A model generated the notes under the pieces. The model was not told where the DNA came from and ran no database searches. It saw only the letters and a list, made by a program, of their open reading frames with translations. Positions 44,284 through 53,486 of a stretch of 64,000 nucleotides of DNA are shown in pieces; the first letter of the stretch is position 1, and each line of letters starts with the position of its first letter. The stretch comes from Alphaproteobacteria bacterium. GTDB taxonomy: Bacteria; Pseudomonadota; Alphaproteobacteria; Rhodobacterales; Rhodobacteraceae. The stretch spans positions 62,001-126,000 of the forward strand of contig JAUHXK010000010.1 of NCBI GenBank assembly GCA_030427405.1, written 5' to 3'. The translations under genes and the position numbers were made by a program.

Positions 44284-45203
44284 TGATCGACCGCCGTATC
44301 AAGTTCCGCCATATCCAGTGCTTTGTCGAAATCTGCCGCGAACACAGCCTGAAAATTGCGGCGGAAAAGCTGTTTCTGACCCAGCCTGCAATTTCGAAAA
44401 CGCTCAAGGAGTTGGAAGAGATCATGGGCGCGACCCTGCTTTTGCGCAACCGCGCGGGCGTGTCCCTGACCAAGCAGGGCGAGGTTTTTCTGCATTTCGC
44501 CGAAATGTCGCTGGCCGCCATTCAGCAGGGGCTGACCGGGGTGGAACAGGTTGGCACGCAAGGCCGGACCCGCCTGTCGGTGGGGGCCCTGCCATCCGTC
44601 GCGGCGCGGCTGATGCCCAGCGTTTTTGCCGAGTTCATGGAGCTTGCCCCCCAGACCAACCTGCGGATCATGGACGGGCCGCACGGATACCTGGTCGAAC
44701 GGTTGCGGTTGGGTGAGCTGGACCTGGTCATCGGGCGACTGGGGCAGCCGGACACGATGCAGGGGATTACCTTTACCCAGCTATACGAGGAACGGGTTGA
44801 ATTCGTCGTGCGCGCGGGCCATCCGCTGCTGAGCAAGCCCGACCTCAAACGGATTGGCGAATGGCAGGTGATCTACCCGCCCGAGGGGTCGGCAATCCGG
44901 CCCCTGGTGGACCGATACCTGATCGCCCACGGGGTAGGAGATATCGAACACAGGCTGGAAAGCGTATCTGGTGCGTTCGGGCGCGTATACACCCGGCAGT
45001 CTGACGCGATCTGGATCATCTCGGCAGGGGTTGTCGCTAATGAAATCGCCGATGGCCGAATGGTTGCGCTGCCGTTTGATACCACGATCACGCGGGGGCC
45101 CGTCGGGCTGATGCACCGGCCCGATGAAATCCTGTCGCCGCAGGCGCAGGTGTTCAGTCTTGCCGTCAACAGCGCGCTCAGGCGCCTGGGCCTGCAATCC
45201 TAG
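44283..45203 (+). CDS. pcaQ: LysR regulator of the pca operon
   Basis: A 306-residue LysR activator. The N-terminus RRIKFRHIQCFVEICREHS and KLFLTQPAISKTLKELEEIMG (residues ~4-55) has the close PcaQ/CatM-like pattern, including RIKFRHI. PcaQ activates pca genes in response to beta-carboxy-cis,cis-muconate in related bacteria. It is divergent from pobA (99-bp gap), and its stop overlaps that of the convergent monooxygenase gene by 4 bp. It is named by similarity and position. Confidence 0.88.
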   Translation: MIDRRIKFRHIQCFVEICREHSLKIAAEKLFLTQPAISKTLKELEEIMGATLLLRNRAGVSLTKQGEVFLHFAEMSLAAIQQGLTGVEQVGTQGRTRLSVGALPSVAARLMPSVFAEFMELAPQTNLRIMDGPHGYLVERLRLGELDLVIGRLGQPDTMQGITFTQLYEERVEFVVRAGHPLLSKPDLKRIGEWQVIYPPEGSAIRPLVDRYLIAHGVGDIEHRLESVSGAFGRVYTRQSDAIWIISAGVVANEIADGRMVALPFDTTITRGPVGLMHRPDEILSPQAQVFSLAVNSALRRLGLQS

Positions 45204-46483
45204 CCGCCCAGACGGGCACCCGGTGCAATCGTCGGCGGTGCGTCGTTCAGCGCATCGCGTGCGAACCCGGCGGCGGCCTTGTACCGGGCCATGAACTCGG
45301 CCCGTTCCGCGGCTGGAATGACGGCATCAATATCGTCGAACGTGCCGCCACAGCGGTCGTTGACCATGTTCAAAAGACCAAATGGACCGGCCCCCCGGTT
45401 GCGCAGGATGAGTTCGGACACAGGTTCGCGCAAGGCTGCGTCAAAGGCGTTCAGCGCCGCCGCACCCACCCCGTGTTCCAGCAGTTTTGCGCCCAGGATG
45501 CGGGCGTCGATGATGGCCTGGCTGGCCCCGTTCGAACCCGTGGGATACATCGCGTGTGCCGCGTCTCCGATCAGGCCCACGGGCCCGTCAACCCAGGTGC
45601 CGATCGGGTCACGGTCGATCATCGGATTCTCATAGGTAATGTCTGCCCCGGCAATCAGGGCGGGAACATCCAGCCAGTCGTAATCCCAGCCATCAAAATG
45701 ATGGGCAAAGTCGCTGGTGTCGACCTGCCGGAACCACCCGGTTGTTTCACGCGCGGCGGGATCGTCATAGGTAACCTCGGCGATCCAGTTCACCAGCGTC
45801 AGGCCGGTTTCGGGGTCGGGGTGCGAGATCGGATAGATCACCATCCGGTGCTTATGCGTGCCCAGCCCGACAAAGGACGAGCCCGTGCGGACCGGTTTGG
45901 CCAGCGTGGTACCGCGCCACATGACGGCTCCGCCCCAATGGATAGGGGGCTGGTCCGGATGCATCTGGGCGCGAATGGCCGAATGGATGCCGTCGGCCCC
46001 GATCAAAAGCGTTCCGGTTTCGCGCGCGGGCCCGTCCTGGGTCTGCAACTGAATGGAAACCGTGCCGTCGGGGTTGATCTCATACCCGGTCGCCCGCGTG
46101 CCAAGACGCACGGCATCCTGTCCGGCGCGCTGCACAAACCTGTGATAGAGCGCCATGTGAAACGCGCCGCGATGCACCGCGTATTGCGGCCAGTTATACC
46201 CGGCATGGGTGCCGCGCGGTTCCGCATAGATCTCTTGCCCGTTCAACCCGACCAGCGCCCATTCCTGCGCGGGCACCCCGAACGTATCCAGGTCGTCCGC
46301 GGTAAAGCCCAGATCGAACAATTCGCGCACGGCATTGGGTTGCAGGTTGATCCCGACGCCCAGAGGGCGCAGATTGCGCACGCTTTCGAACACAACGCAG
46401 TCCACGCCGATTTGATGCAGGGTCAGCGCCAGCGACAGCCCGCCAATACCCCCGCCAGCGATCAGCACTTTGTGGTCGGACAT
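45200..46483 (-). CDS. FAD-dependent aromatic monooxygenase (salicylate/3-hydroxybenzoate hydroxylase-like)
   Basis: A 427-residue class A flavin monooxygenase. Visible: VLIAGGGIGGLSLALTLHQIG (AGGGIGGLSL, residues 7-16), GADGIHSAIRAQ (~residues 168-179), and VGLIGDAAHAMYPTGSNGA (~residues 304-322). The GD motif and length fit the salicylate- or 3-hydroxybenzoate-6-hydroxylase branch. It is the last gene of a long leftward unit starting at 54251. The substrate could be a hydroxylated aromatic released from the CoA pathway; no ring-cleavage enzyme for a para-diphenol is present nearby, so the pathway is incomplete here. Confidence 0.85.
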   Translation of the reverse strand: MSDHKVLIAGGGIGGLSLALTLHQIGVDCVVFESVRNLRPLGVGINLQPNAVRELFDLGFTADDLDTFGVPAQEWALVGLNGQEIYAEPRGTHAGYNWPQYAVHRGAFHMALYHRFVQRAGQDAVRLGTRATGYEINPDGTVSIQLQTQDGPARETGTLLIGADGIHSAIRAQMHPDQPPIHWGGAVMWRGTTLAKPVRTGSSFVGLGTHKHRMVIYPISHPDPETGLTLVNWIAEVTYDDPAARETTGWFRQVDTSDFAHHFDGWDYDWLDVPALIAGADITYENPMIDRDPIGTWVDGPVGLIGDAAHAMYPTGSNGASQAIIDARILGAKLLEHGVGAAALNAFDAALREPVSELILRNRGAGPFGLLNMVNDRCGGTFDDIDAVIPAAERAEFMARYKAAAGFARDALNDAPPTIAPGARLGG

Positions 46484-46554
46484 GATAGGGGCCTTTCCGG
46501 CTGTTCAGTTTGTGGCGATCTGGCCGCGCATTTTTGCCCCGTTCGGGCGAAGCC

Positions 46555-48084
46555 TCAACCGCAAATGCGCTTGATCCTGTCCGGCGCGTCGTGATGATCG
46601 GCGGCGGCGCGCAGCCGGGCGCCGATGCAGGTCAGGACGGTGTCGATCGTGGTTTGCATGAACCCATGCGCCTGCGCCGCGCCGTCCTGATCTGCCAGTT
46701 GCGCGCGTGCCGATTGCCATGTGTCCAGCGCCCGGGAAATCTCGGCACCCCCCCAGCGTGCGCTTTCCTGCGCGACGAAACCCGCAAAAGCATCACCCGC
46801 CGGTCCCGGCGCAAGCCGGGTCGCCAGCATGCGCGCATGGATGCCATTGGCACCTTCATAGATCGAGGTGATCCTGGCATCGCGATAGGTCTGTTCCAAC
46901 CGGTATTCGCGCAGATAGCCATAGCCGCCCAGAACCTGCATACCCAGTTCTGCCGCCTTGATGCCTGCCTCGGTGCAATAAACCTTGGCGACCGGGGTCA
47001 GGAAATCGACCAGGTCGGGGGCCGTTTCAGATTCCATGGTGACAAAGGCCAGATGTGCCAGGCTGCGCCCACTGACCGCCAGCCAGTCGATCTGATCCAG
47101 CATGCGGCGGACGTCGGCATGTTGGTCCAGGGTCACGGCGCTGCCGTCCGGGCCGCGCCCTTGCACGCGCTCGGCGGCATAGGCGCAGGCGATATCATAA
47201 GACCGCGCCGCGTGGGCGACGCCTTGCAGGGCCACGTCCAGCCGGGCGTGGTTCATCATGGTGAACATGGCCATCAGCCCCTGGCCTTCGGCGCCGATCA
47301 ACTCGGCCTCGGCCCCGTCAAAGGCCAGCTGGCAGGTGGGCGAGGCGTGCAGCCCCATCTTTTCCTCGATCCGCGTCACGACAACTGAATTGCGGCTGCC
47401 ATCGGCACGGGTGCAGGGGCACAGGAACAGCGACAGGCCCTTGACCCCGTCATCCGAGGTGCGCGCCAGTACCAGGTGCAGGATGCGGTCGCTCATGTTC
47501 TGATCACCGCCCGAAATAAAGATCTTTTCGCCCGAGATGGTCCATCCGCTGCCCTCGGGCGTGGCCTTGCAACGCACGCGCGACAGGTCCGACCCGGCCT
47601 CGGGTTCGGTCAGGCACATGGTGGCCAGCGTTTCGCCCGACGCCAGCGGGGGAATATACCGCGCTTTTTGATCCGGCGTGCCGAACCGCAGCAGGGTGCG
47701 CACGGCGCCGGGAACCAGGCCGGTCACCATCTGCAGGCTGTGGTTTGCACCCGAAAACACCTCGGACGTGATCGCCAGCATCAGCGCGCCCAAACCCTGC
47801 CCGCCAAATTCCTCGGGCGCGGTCAGCGATGGCCACCCCTGTTCGGAATAGGCCGCATAGGCCGTGTCGAACCCATCGGGCATCAGGACCCGACCGTTTT
47901 CCAGCCTGCATCCCTGCATGTCGCCGGGTTCGTCCAGCGGCGCGATTTCGCCCTGCGCGAAGGCGGCGAAATGTGCGCCTATTTCTCCGGCCAGGTCTGC
48001 GTCCCAATCCGGCAGATCGGACGCCTGAGCCACATGGTCGAGCGAGAACAGGATATCCCCAAGCGGGGCTTCGAACGGTTTCAT
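46555..48084 (-). CDS. Acyl-CoA dehydrogenase
   Basis: A 509-residue acyl-CoA dehydrogenase, about 130 residues longer than the core family. FAD and acyl sites are visible: CLTEPEAGSDLSRVRCKA (~residues 156-173), ISGEKIFISGGDQN, GYGYLREYRLEQTYRDARI (~residues 400-418) and the catalytic-Glu region SIYEGANGIHARMLATR. The extra length is in the N-terminus and C-terminal domain, as in the FadE/AidB-like subclass. In this cluster it probably oxidises a phenylpropanoyl-CoA to its alpha,beta-unsaturated form, which would add dihydro-hydroxycinnamates to the substrate range. Confidence 0.88.
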   Translation of the reverse strand: MKPFEAPLGDILFSLDHVAQASDLPDWDADLAGEIGAHFAAFAQGEIAPLDEPGDMQGCRLENGRVLMPDGFDTAYAAYSEQGWPSLTAPEEFGGQGLGALMLAITSEVFSGANHSLQMVTGLVPGAVRTLLRFGTPDQKARYIPPLASGETLATMCLTEPEAGSDLSRVRCKATPEGSGWTISGEKIFISGGDQNMSDRILHLVLARTSDDGVKGLSLFLCPCTRADGSRNSVVVTRIEEKMGLHASPTCQLAFDGAEAELIGAEGQGLMAMFTMMNHARLDVALQGVAHAARSYDIACAYAAERVQGRGPDGSAVTLDQHADVRRMLDQIDWLAVSGRSLAHLAFVTMESETAPDLVDFLTPVAKVYCTEAGIKAAELGMQVLGGYGYLREYRLEQTYRDARITSIYEGANGIHARMLATRLAPGPAGDAFAGFVAQESARWGGAEISRALDTWQSARAQLADQDGAAQAHGFMQTTIDTVLTCIGARLRAAADHHDAPDRIKRICG

Positions 48085-48134
48085 TCAATGTCTCCGAAAC
48101 AGGTGAACGCGGTGCCGGAAGGGGCGATTTTCAG

Positions 48135-49004
48135 CTATTTGTCGCTTGCAAACGCGGCTTTGAGAAACGTGATGACCGGGGCAACCTCGGTGTTGAACCC
48201 GTCACCGCCGTGGCTGGCGCCTTCGACCCGGCGCATTTCGACCAGGCTTGCGCCCGGACGCGCTTGCATCGCCTCAAACAGGCGTTCTGTCTGCAAGGGC
48301 GAGACCACGAAATCTTGGGTTCCATGAACCAAAAGCGCTGGCGGCAGAGGCGTTTCTCCGGCCAGGGACTCCAGGAAGAATACCGGGCTTGCCGCATCGG
48401 CCAGGGCCTTGTTCTCAGCCACCGGGGCCCCGATCAGCAGGGATTCAGGCGTTGGCTCTTCGGCGAGGTTGCCCTTGTCGGTCACGTCATCTGCGCTGCG
48501 GTCCGGGATGAGGGCATACAGGTCAGACGGCGCATACCACGACACCAGGGCGTCCAGCCGGGTATCGGGCGATTGCGCCTGATCAAACGCGGCCCAAAGC
48601 GCCAGATGCGCCCCCGAGGACTGACCCCAGACGGCAATTTCGGACGCGTCATAACCATATGTTTCGCCATTTTCGCGGACAAAGGCGAAGGCGCTGCGCA
48701 AATCGTCAAGCTGCGCCGGCCAGATGGCTTCGTCGCTGAACGTGTAGTTGATCGAGGCGATGGCGATCCCGGCATCCAGCAAAAGGTTCACCCGGTCATG
48801 CAGTTCGATCTGGGTCTTGTCGTTGCGAAACCAGCGACCGCCGTGAATGAAAACAACAATGGGCGGGTTGCTGACCTGGTCGGGCACATAGATATCCAAT
48901 TGGTTGCGCGCCTTGTCGCCATAGGCGACATCGGAAAACGTCGCGGCCGATGCTCCGGTCGCGGACAGAGCAGACAGCGCGGCGGCCAAGATATAGCTTT
49001 TCAT
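48135..49004 (-). CDS. Secreted alpha/beta hydrolase (esterase)
   Basis: A 289-residue esterase with a signal peptide (MKSYILAAALSALSATGASA, cleavage before ATFSD). The oxyanion motif is HGGRW (~residues 53-57), the nucleophile Ser lies in GQSSGAHLALWAA (~132-144), and the His is in EGASHGGDGF. It is related to BD-FAE-like and carboxylesterase hydrolases. An exported esterase in a hydroxycinnamate operon suggests release of ferulate or coumarate from ester conjugates in the periplasm; that role is inferred from context. Confidence 0.84.
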   Translation of the reverse strand: MKSYILAAALSALSATGASAATFSDVAYGDKARNQLDIYVPDQVSNPPIVVFIHGGRWFRNDKTQIELHDRVNLLLDAGIAIASINYTFSDEAIWPAQLDDLRSAFAFVRENGETYGYDASEIAVWGQSSGAHLALWAAFDQAQSPDTRLDALVSWYAPSDLYALIPDRSADDVTDKGNLAEEPTPESLLIGAPVAENKALADAASPVFFLESLAGETPLPPALLVHGTQDFVVSPLQTERLFEAMQARPGASLVEMRRVEGASHGGDGFNTEVAPVITFLKAAFASDK

Positions 49005-49046
49005 GGTTCTGTTCCTTTGCGTTTGTGCTGTGTTGGTGACCGCGTC

Positions 49047-49511
49047 CTAGCGGACCCGGTAATAGTCGATTTCGACAGTCGACGCGCGGCGAATGCCCGA
49101 GCAGATGAACAGGGCGTGATTGACCCAGGCGTACCGGTCATCCCCGGTTTCCAGGCGCGCGGCCGTGCGCATGTAATAGTGCGACGGGTCCACATCCTGA
49201 CCCGCAGCCAGTTTGGCCATGACCTCGGGCGGGCCGTGTCGGGTTCCGATATTGACGATCTCGATGACGGCACCATCATGGGTTTTCACGGCATAGCGTG
49301 TATCCAGATGCGCGGCCCCGTCGGCAAATATCGTCTGCCAATCCGCCCCGAGGTTCATCACCTCGCCCGCTATGTCCGGCCCCAGCGCGGCCCCGCCGAT
49401 GATCGGGATGATCCGCCGCTGCCCCGCGCGGCCCTGGCCCATCTCGATCGGGGCGGCAAGTTCGACCCGCAAGGTAAAGGTGTGGGTCAGCGACGGGGCA
49501 GGGGGCTGCAT
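49047..49511 (-). CDS. DUF3237 family protein
   Basis: A 154-residue protein with the DUF3237 pattern: RVELAAPIEMGQGRAGQRRIIPIIGGAALGP near the N-terminus, THDGAVIEIVNIGTRHG in the middle, and YAWVNHALFICSG at the C-terminus. The family is a small beta-barrel of unknown function, often beside aromatic or ester-degradation genes. The start overlaps the stop of the amidohydrolase (TGATG). It may act in lactone, ester or CoA-thioester turnover, by context only. Confidence 0.82.
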   Translation of the reverse strand: MQPPAPSLTHTFTLRVELAAPIEMGQGRAGQRRIIPIIGGAALGPDIAGEVMNLGADWQTIFADGAAHLDTRYAVKTHDGAVIEIVNIGTRHGPPEVMAKLAAGQDVDPSHYYMRTAARLETGDDRYAWVNHALFICSGIRRASTVEIDYYRVR

Positions 49512-50386
49512 CAGTCCGCCAGCCCCAGCAGGCGGGCGGCGTTGCCCTTGATGATGTCCGGGCGCAGCTCGTCCTTGATGTTGATCTTTTCGAAATCCGA
49601 CAGCCAGCGTTCGGGAGTGATCATCGGCCAGTCCGACCCGAACAGCACTTTTTTCTTGAGGATCGAGTTGCAGTATTTCACCAGGATTTCCGGGAAATAC
49701 TTGGGCGACCAGCCGGACAGGTCGATATAGACGTTGGGCTTGTGCTGGGCCACGGCCAGCGCCTCTTCCTGCCAGGGGAAGGACGGGTGCGCGAGGATGA
49801 TTTTCATGTCGGGAAAGTCGACCGCGACATCATCCATATACATCGGGTTCGAGTATTTCAGGCGCATCCCGTTGCCAGCCCGCATGCCCGACCCGACGCC
49901 GGTCTGGCCGGTGTGAAACAGCGCGATGCCGCCTTCTTCGGCGATTGCCTCATACAGCCCGTATGCCATCCGGTCATTGGGGTAAAAGCCCTGCATCGTG
50001 GGGTGAAACTTGAACCCTTTGATGCCGAAATCCCGGATCAGGCGGCGCGCTTCGCGGGCGCCCATCTTGCCCTTGTGCGGGTCGATCGAGGCGAACGGGA
50101 TCAGCACATCGTCGTTTTCTGCCGCAAGCTCGGCAACCTCTTCGTTCTTATAGCGCCGGTACCCGGTTTCGCGCTCGGCATCGACCGGGAAGATCACCGC
50201 GGCGATGTTCTGATCGCGGTAATGCTGCGCGGTTTGCGGCACGGTGGGCGGATGGCTCCAGGGGGCACCGAAATAGCTGGCCATCGTCGCCTGCAGATCG
50301 TCATACCCGTCATCCGAATGGCATCCGCAGGGTTCTTCGGCGTGGGTATGAATGTCGATCGCGCGAACCTTGGTAATATCGACCAT
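49511..50386 (-). CDS. Amidohydrolase superfamily protein (amidohydrolase 2, decarboxylase/hydrolase-like)
   Basis: A 291-residue metal-dependent TIM barrel. Visible: the N-terminal DIHTH metal pair (residues ~11-15), KFHP, LFHTG, LAHPSFPW and FGSDWP, with the final Asp at ~residue 258. It falls in the ACMSD/gamma-resorcylate decarboxylase-like group, whose members hydrolyse or decarboxylate aromatic or lactone substrates. It is 15 bp downstream of the CoA ligase and coupled to the DUF3237 gene. A role in hydrolysing or cleaving an aromatic CoA-pathway intermediate is plausible; the reaction is unknown. Confidence 0.83.
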   Translation of the reverse strand: MVDITKVRAIDIHTHAEEPCGCHSDDGYDDLQATMASYFGAPWSHPPTVPQTAQHYRDQNIAAVIFPVDAERETGYRRYKNEEVAELAAENDDVLIPFASIDPHKGKMGAREARRLIRDFGIKGFKFHPTMQGFYPNDRMAYGLYEAIAEEGGIALFHTGQTGVGSGMRAGNGMRLKYSNPMYMDDVAVDFPDMKIILAHPSFPWQEEALAVAQHKPNVYIDLSGWSPKYFPEILVKYCNSILKKKVLFGSDWPMITPERWLSDFEKINIKDELRPDIIKGNAARLLGLAD

Positions 50387-50401
50387 CTGTCCGTTCCTTT
50401 C

Positions 50402-52219
50402 TCAGATCGTTACGGTTGCCGGGTCGGCGTCGTCATAAAGCCGTTCCAGCAATTTTTGGCGGCGTGTCAGCACCTTGCGGAAATTCAGGTTGCCTTTTGC
50501 CGTCATTTCACCCTCGGGCATCGAGGCCGGTTCGCTCAGGACGATGGCGCGCCCGACCCGCGTAGAGCTGCCCGAAATCTCGCGGGCGCGCTCGGCCAGT
50601 CGGCGATGGATCTCACCCTGCAGCAGCTTGCAGCGAAAGGCCCCTTCGTCGTCGGTCAGGTCAAAGCCCTCACGCTTGAGCTCGCCCACATCGGGAAAGA
50701 CCATGACGCCAATCTCGTTGCGGTCTGCGCCGGTGATGACCAGGTCGGTCGCAAGCGGGGCAAGGCAGGTCAGCATGTCCATACGCAGCTGCGCGGCCCG
50801 CACCCATGTTCCGGTCAAAAGCTTGAAGTCCTCGGAAATCCGGCCGTCGAATTTCATACCCTTGTTCACATCGTCCCGGTCGATGAACTGCATCGCGTCG
50901 CCGGTGATGAAAAAGCCTTCGTCGTCAAACGCATCCGCTGTTTTTTCAGGGTCGTTGAAATATCCGGGCATCAGGTTGGGCCCCTTGATGCGCATTTCAC
51001 AGCGCATGTCCTCGTCCGGTATCAGCTTGAGCGTGACGCCGTTCATCGGCACGCCGACAACGCCTGACCGGTCGATCGGTTCGCTTTGCATCATGGTGGC
51101 GGGCGCGGTTTCGGTCAGCCCCCAGGACGAGGTCATCAGGGGGATTTCGCCTTTGACCTCCATCGCCATCTGTTCGAACCCCGACCAGATATCCTGTGGC
51201 AGGGACGCCCCGGCATAAAAGACCAGGTCAAGGTCCTGAAAGAACCGCTGACGCAGGGCGGTGTCCTGCTGCAATGCGCCCAGCAGCATGCCGTACCCCA
51301 CGGGGACGTTGAAGCTGAGCGTGCCGGTGACCATCGAGAGGTTTTCCAGCGTGCGGTCGAACAGGCCCTTCACCGGCTTGCCGTCGTCGACGTAGAAACT
51401 GCCTCCATTGGCCAGCATCATGTTGAAATTATGCGATCCGCCAAAAACGTGGTTCCACGGCAGCCAGTCGACCACGCGTGGCGGGTGGGTGCGCAGAAAC
51501 GGCATTGCGTCGGCCAGCATCGTCTGGTTCACGCACATCATCCGCTGGGTCGTGACCACACCCTTGGGGGCAGAGGTCGATCCGCTGGTCATCAGGATCT
51601 TGGCGACCGAGTCCGGGCCGACCGTGGCATAGGCGGCGTCCAGGTCAACACTGGCATCCCCTTTGAGCAGAGTGTCAAAGGGGGTCACGGCGGTGTTGCT
51701 GCCGGTCCGGCTGGCCACGATCTCGATCCCGTCCAACGCATCCAGCGCCAACGCCTCGCCATACTGATCCGCATCAACAACATAGGCCATTTTCGGACCC
51801 ACCAGTTCGATGGCATGGCGCAGGCGGCCATGGGCACCATGGATCAACGCGTATTGTTCGGCCACGGGGGCGGTTGGCACGCCAACATATTGCGCAGCCA
51901 GGCTGAGCAGCCCGTGATCAACGCCGTTGCCGGACATGATGATGATCGGTGTTTCCGGTCCCATCCCGCGTGCCAGCAGCGCGCTGGCGATGGCGCGGAC
52001 CTTTTGCAGCGTGGCTGCATAGCTTTCCTCGCGCCAGCCCGCGCCGCTGCGTTCGGCGATAAAGGTCCGGTCCGGGGTCTCGGTCGCCCAGCGATGCAGC
52101 CAGTCGCCGGTCTTGTCGGCTACAGGCCCCAGGTCATAGTTGGATTTCAGCAATATGGTGCCGTCTGCGCGGTCTTCGCGGGACACGGAATGCGCAAGGT
52201 ATTCGGAAGTGCGTTGCAT
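50402..52219 (-). CDS. fcs: Feruloyl-CoA synthase-type acid-CoA ligase
   Basis: A 605-residue AMP-forming acyl-CoA synthetase. The P-loop is visible as KILMTSGSTSAPKGVV (~residues 188-203), then SSWGLTETAPATM (~348-360) and the C-terminal hinge D-G-R in KFDGRISEDF (~440). The length and the N-terminal GTILLKSNYDLGP match feruloyl-CoA synthases. It activates ferulate or other hydroxycinnamates to CoA thioesters. I chose the ATG at 52219 with GAGGAG 7 nt upstream; TTG at 52225 is the alternative. The MarR gene ends 2 bp before it. Confidence 0.87.
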   Translation of the reverse strand: MQRTSEYLAHSVSREDRADGTILLKSNYDLGPVADKTGDWLHRWATETPDRTFIAERSGAGWREESYAATLQKVRAIASALLARGMGPETPIIIMSGNGVDHGLLSLAAQYVGVPTAPVAEQYALIHGAHGRLRHAIELVGPKMAYVVDADQYGEALALDALDGIEIVASRTGSNTAVTPFDTLLKGDASVDLDAAYATVGPDSVAKILMTSGSTSAPKGVVTTQRMMCVNQTMLADAMPFLRTHPPRVVDWLPWNHVFGGSHNFNMMLANGGSFYVDDGKPVKGLFDRTLENLSMVTGTLSFNVPVGYGMLLGALQQDTALRQRFFQDLDLVFYAGASLPQDIWSGFEQMAMEVKGEIPLMTSSWGLTETAPATMMQSEPIDRSGVVGVPMNGVTLKLIPDEDMRCEMRIKGPNLMPGYFNDPEKTADAFDDEGFFITGDAMQFIDRDDVNKGMKFDGRISEDFKLLTGTWVRAAQLRMDMLTCLAPLATDLVITGADRNEIGVMVFPDVGELKREGFDLTDDEGAFRCKLLQGEIHRRLAERAREISGSSTRVGRAIVLSEPASMPEGEMTAKGNLNFRKVLTRRQKLLERLYDDADPATVTI

Positions 52220-52221
52220 GT

Positions 52222-52704
52222 TCAACTCCTCTGCCTGGCCTTTTCGATCACCCTGAGGGCGTCCAGAACGGTTGCGACGGTTGCATTATCCAGCCCGGCC
52301 AGCAATTCGACCTCGTGGGCGGTGACGGCGGCGACGGCCTTGTCATAAAGTTGCCGGCCGACCAGCGTCGCCCTGAGAGCATAGGCACGCCGGTCGGTCG
52401 GCACGCGGTCGCGAACGATCAGTTCGCGGCGTTCCAACTCGTCGATGATGACAACAAGATTGGGGCGCTCGATGTCCATCGCATCCGCAAGCTGCGATTG
52501 CCGCAGGCCGGGATTGTCGACGATAAGAACCAGGGCCGTATAGGTCAGCATCCGCAGGTCAAAGGGCCGCAAGGTTGCGGTCAGGTCGTCCTGAACCACG
52601 TTGAAAGCACGTTTCATGCGGTACCCGACAAAGCTGCGCAGCGTGGTGTCGCTGATGGTTGGCTTGTCCGGTGATGGCTGTTTGCGCGAGTGTTCCTGTT
52701 TCAC
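52222..52704 (-). CDS. MarR family transcriptional regulator
   Basis: A 160-residue MarR repressor. The winged helix is visible as LADAMDIERPNLVVIIDELERRELIVRDRVPTDRRAY (DNA helix LADAMDIERPNLV, wing DRVPTDRRAY). I chose the GTG at 52704, which lies 4 bp after the upstream crotonase stop; a longer frame would overlap that gene. In comparable clusters a MarR protein represses hydroxycinnamate genes until the CoA thioester is formed. The repeats at 54267-54290 and 57627-57645 are its candidate operators. Confidence 0.88.
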   Translation of the reverse strand: MKQEHSRKQPSPDKPTISDTTLRSFVGYRMKRAFNVVQDDLTATLRPFDLRMLTYTALVLIVDNPGLRQSQLADAMDIERPNLVVIIDELERRELIVRDRVPTDRRAYALRATLVGRQLYDKAVAAVTAHEVELLAGLDNATVATVLDALRVIEKARQRS

Positions 52705-52708
52705 GAGA

Positions 52709-53476
52709 TCACCTGAAATTCGGGGCACGCTTTTCAAGAAAGGCTCGCAGCCCTTCTTGTGCGTCCGGTGTCGTCTGCGACAGGGCGGCGGCCAGGGATT
52801 CCGTGAACAGACCATCACCCTGCGACATCTCGTTGATCCGGGCGATGGCCTGGATCATCAGATAGTTCGACAAGGGCGCGTTGCGGGAAATCTTGCCCGC
52901 CAGTTTTTGCGCCAGCGGCAGGGCCTCACCCTCGCCTACGGAGTAGTGGGCCAGACCCAGCGCGACGCCGTCTTCGGCACCGTATTTGCGGCCCGTCAGC
53001 ATCATTTCGGTCATCCGGTCAGCGCCCAGCAGGCGGCCGACCCGTGCGGTGGCGCCGCCACCGACAAAGATGCCGCGGCGGCCTTCGGGAAGCTGGAACA
53101 TGGTCGATGGCTCTGCAATCCGCACATGGGTTGCCGATGCAAGTTCAAGCCCGCCGCCGATCACCGCGCCGTACATGGCGGAAACCACGACAAGCCCGCC
53201 CAGCTGGATCTTGTCCATGACGCTGTGCCAGTGGCGGGAATGGTGCAGGTTCTCTTCGGCCGAGCGGTGGACATGTTCCGACAGGTCCAGCCCCGAGCAG
53301 TAATGCCCCGCCGTGCCGGTCAGGATAACCACGCGCACATCCTTGGGGGGGGCGGAAAAGAAACCGTCCAGCGCGACCAGCAGTTCCTCGCACATCGCGT
53401 TCCGCTTGTCGGGTCGGTTCATGGTCAGGGTTGCGATGGGTCCGTCGACGGCGACGTTCAGAATGTCAGTTGCCAT
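52709..53476 (-). CDS. Crotonase family protein, hydroxycinnamoyl-CoA hydratase-type
   Basis: A 255-residue enoyl-CoA hydratase/isomerase. The CoA-binding segment NRPDKRNAMCEELLVAL (~residues 19-35), the oxyanion GHYCSGLDL (~residues 57-65) and the catalytic-loop VSAMYGAVIGGGLELASATHVRIA (~residues 98-121) are visible, with LPEGRRGIFVGGGAT. Position next to the ligase and SDR makes it either the lyase that splits feruloyl-CoA to vanillin, or a beta-oxidation hydratase. The presence of an SDR and an acyl-CoA dehydrogenase favours the beta-oxidative reading. It ends 4 bp before the MarR start. Confidence 0.87.
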   Translation of the reverse strand: MATDILNVAVDGPIATLTMNRPDKRNAMCEELLVALDGFFSAPPKDVRVVILTGTAGHYCSGLDLSEHVHRSAEENLHHSRHWHSVMDKIQLGGLVVVSAMYGAVIGGGLELASATHVRIAEPSTMFQLPEGRRGIFVGGGATARVGRLLGADRMTEMMLTGRKYGAEDGVALGLAHYSVGEGEALPLAQKLAGKISRNAPLSNYLMIQAIARINEMSQGDGLFTESLAAALSQTTPDAQEGLRAFLEKRAPNFR

Positions 53477-53486
53477 TGTGATCTCC

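Noticed and set aside
47829-49730. A 633-codon rightward frame
   Set aside because: It is antisense to the acyl-CoA dehydrogenase, esterase and DUF3237 genes, and arises from high GC.
52705-52818. N-terminal extension of the MarR protein
   Set aside because: It would overlap the crotonase gene. The GTG at 52704 gives a normal MarR length with AGGTGA ahead.
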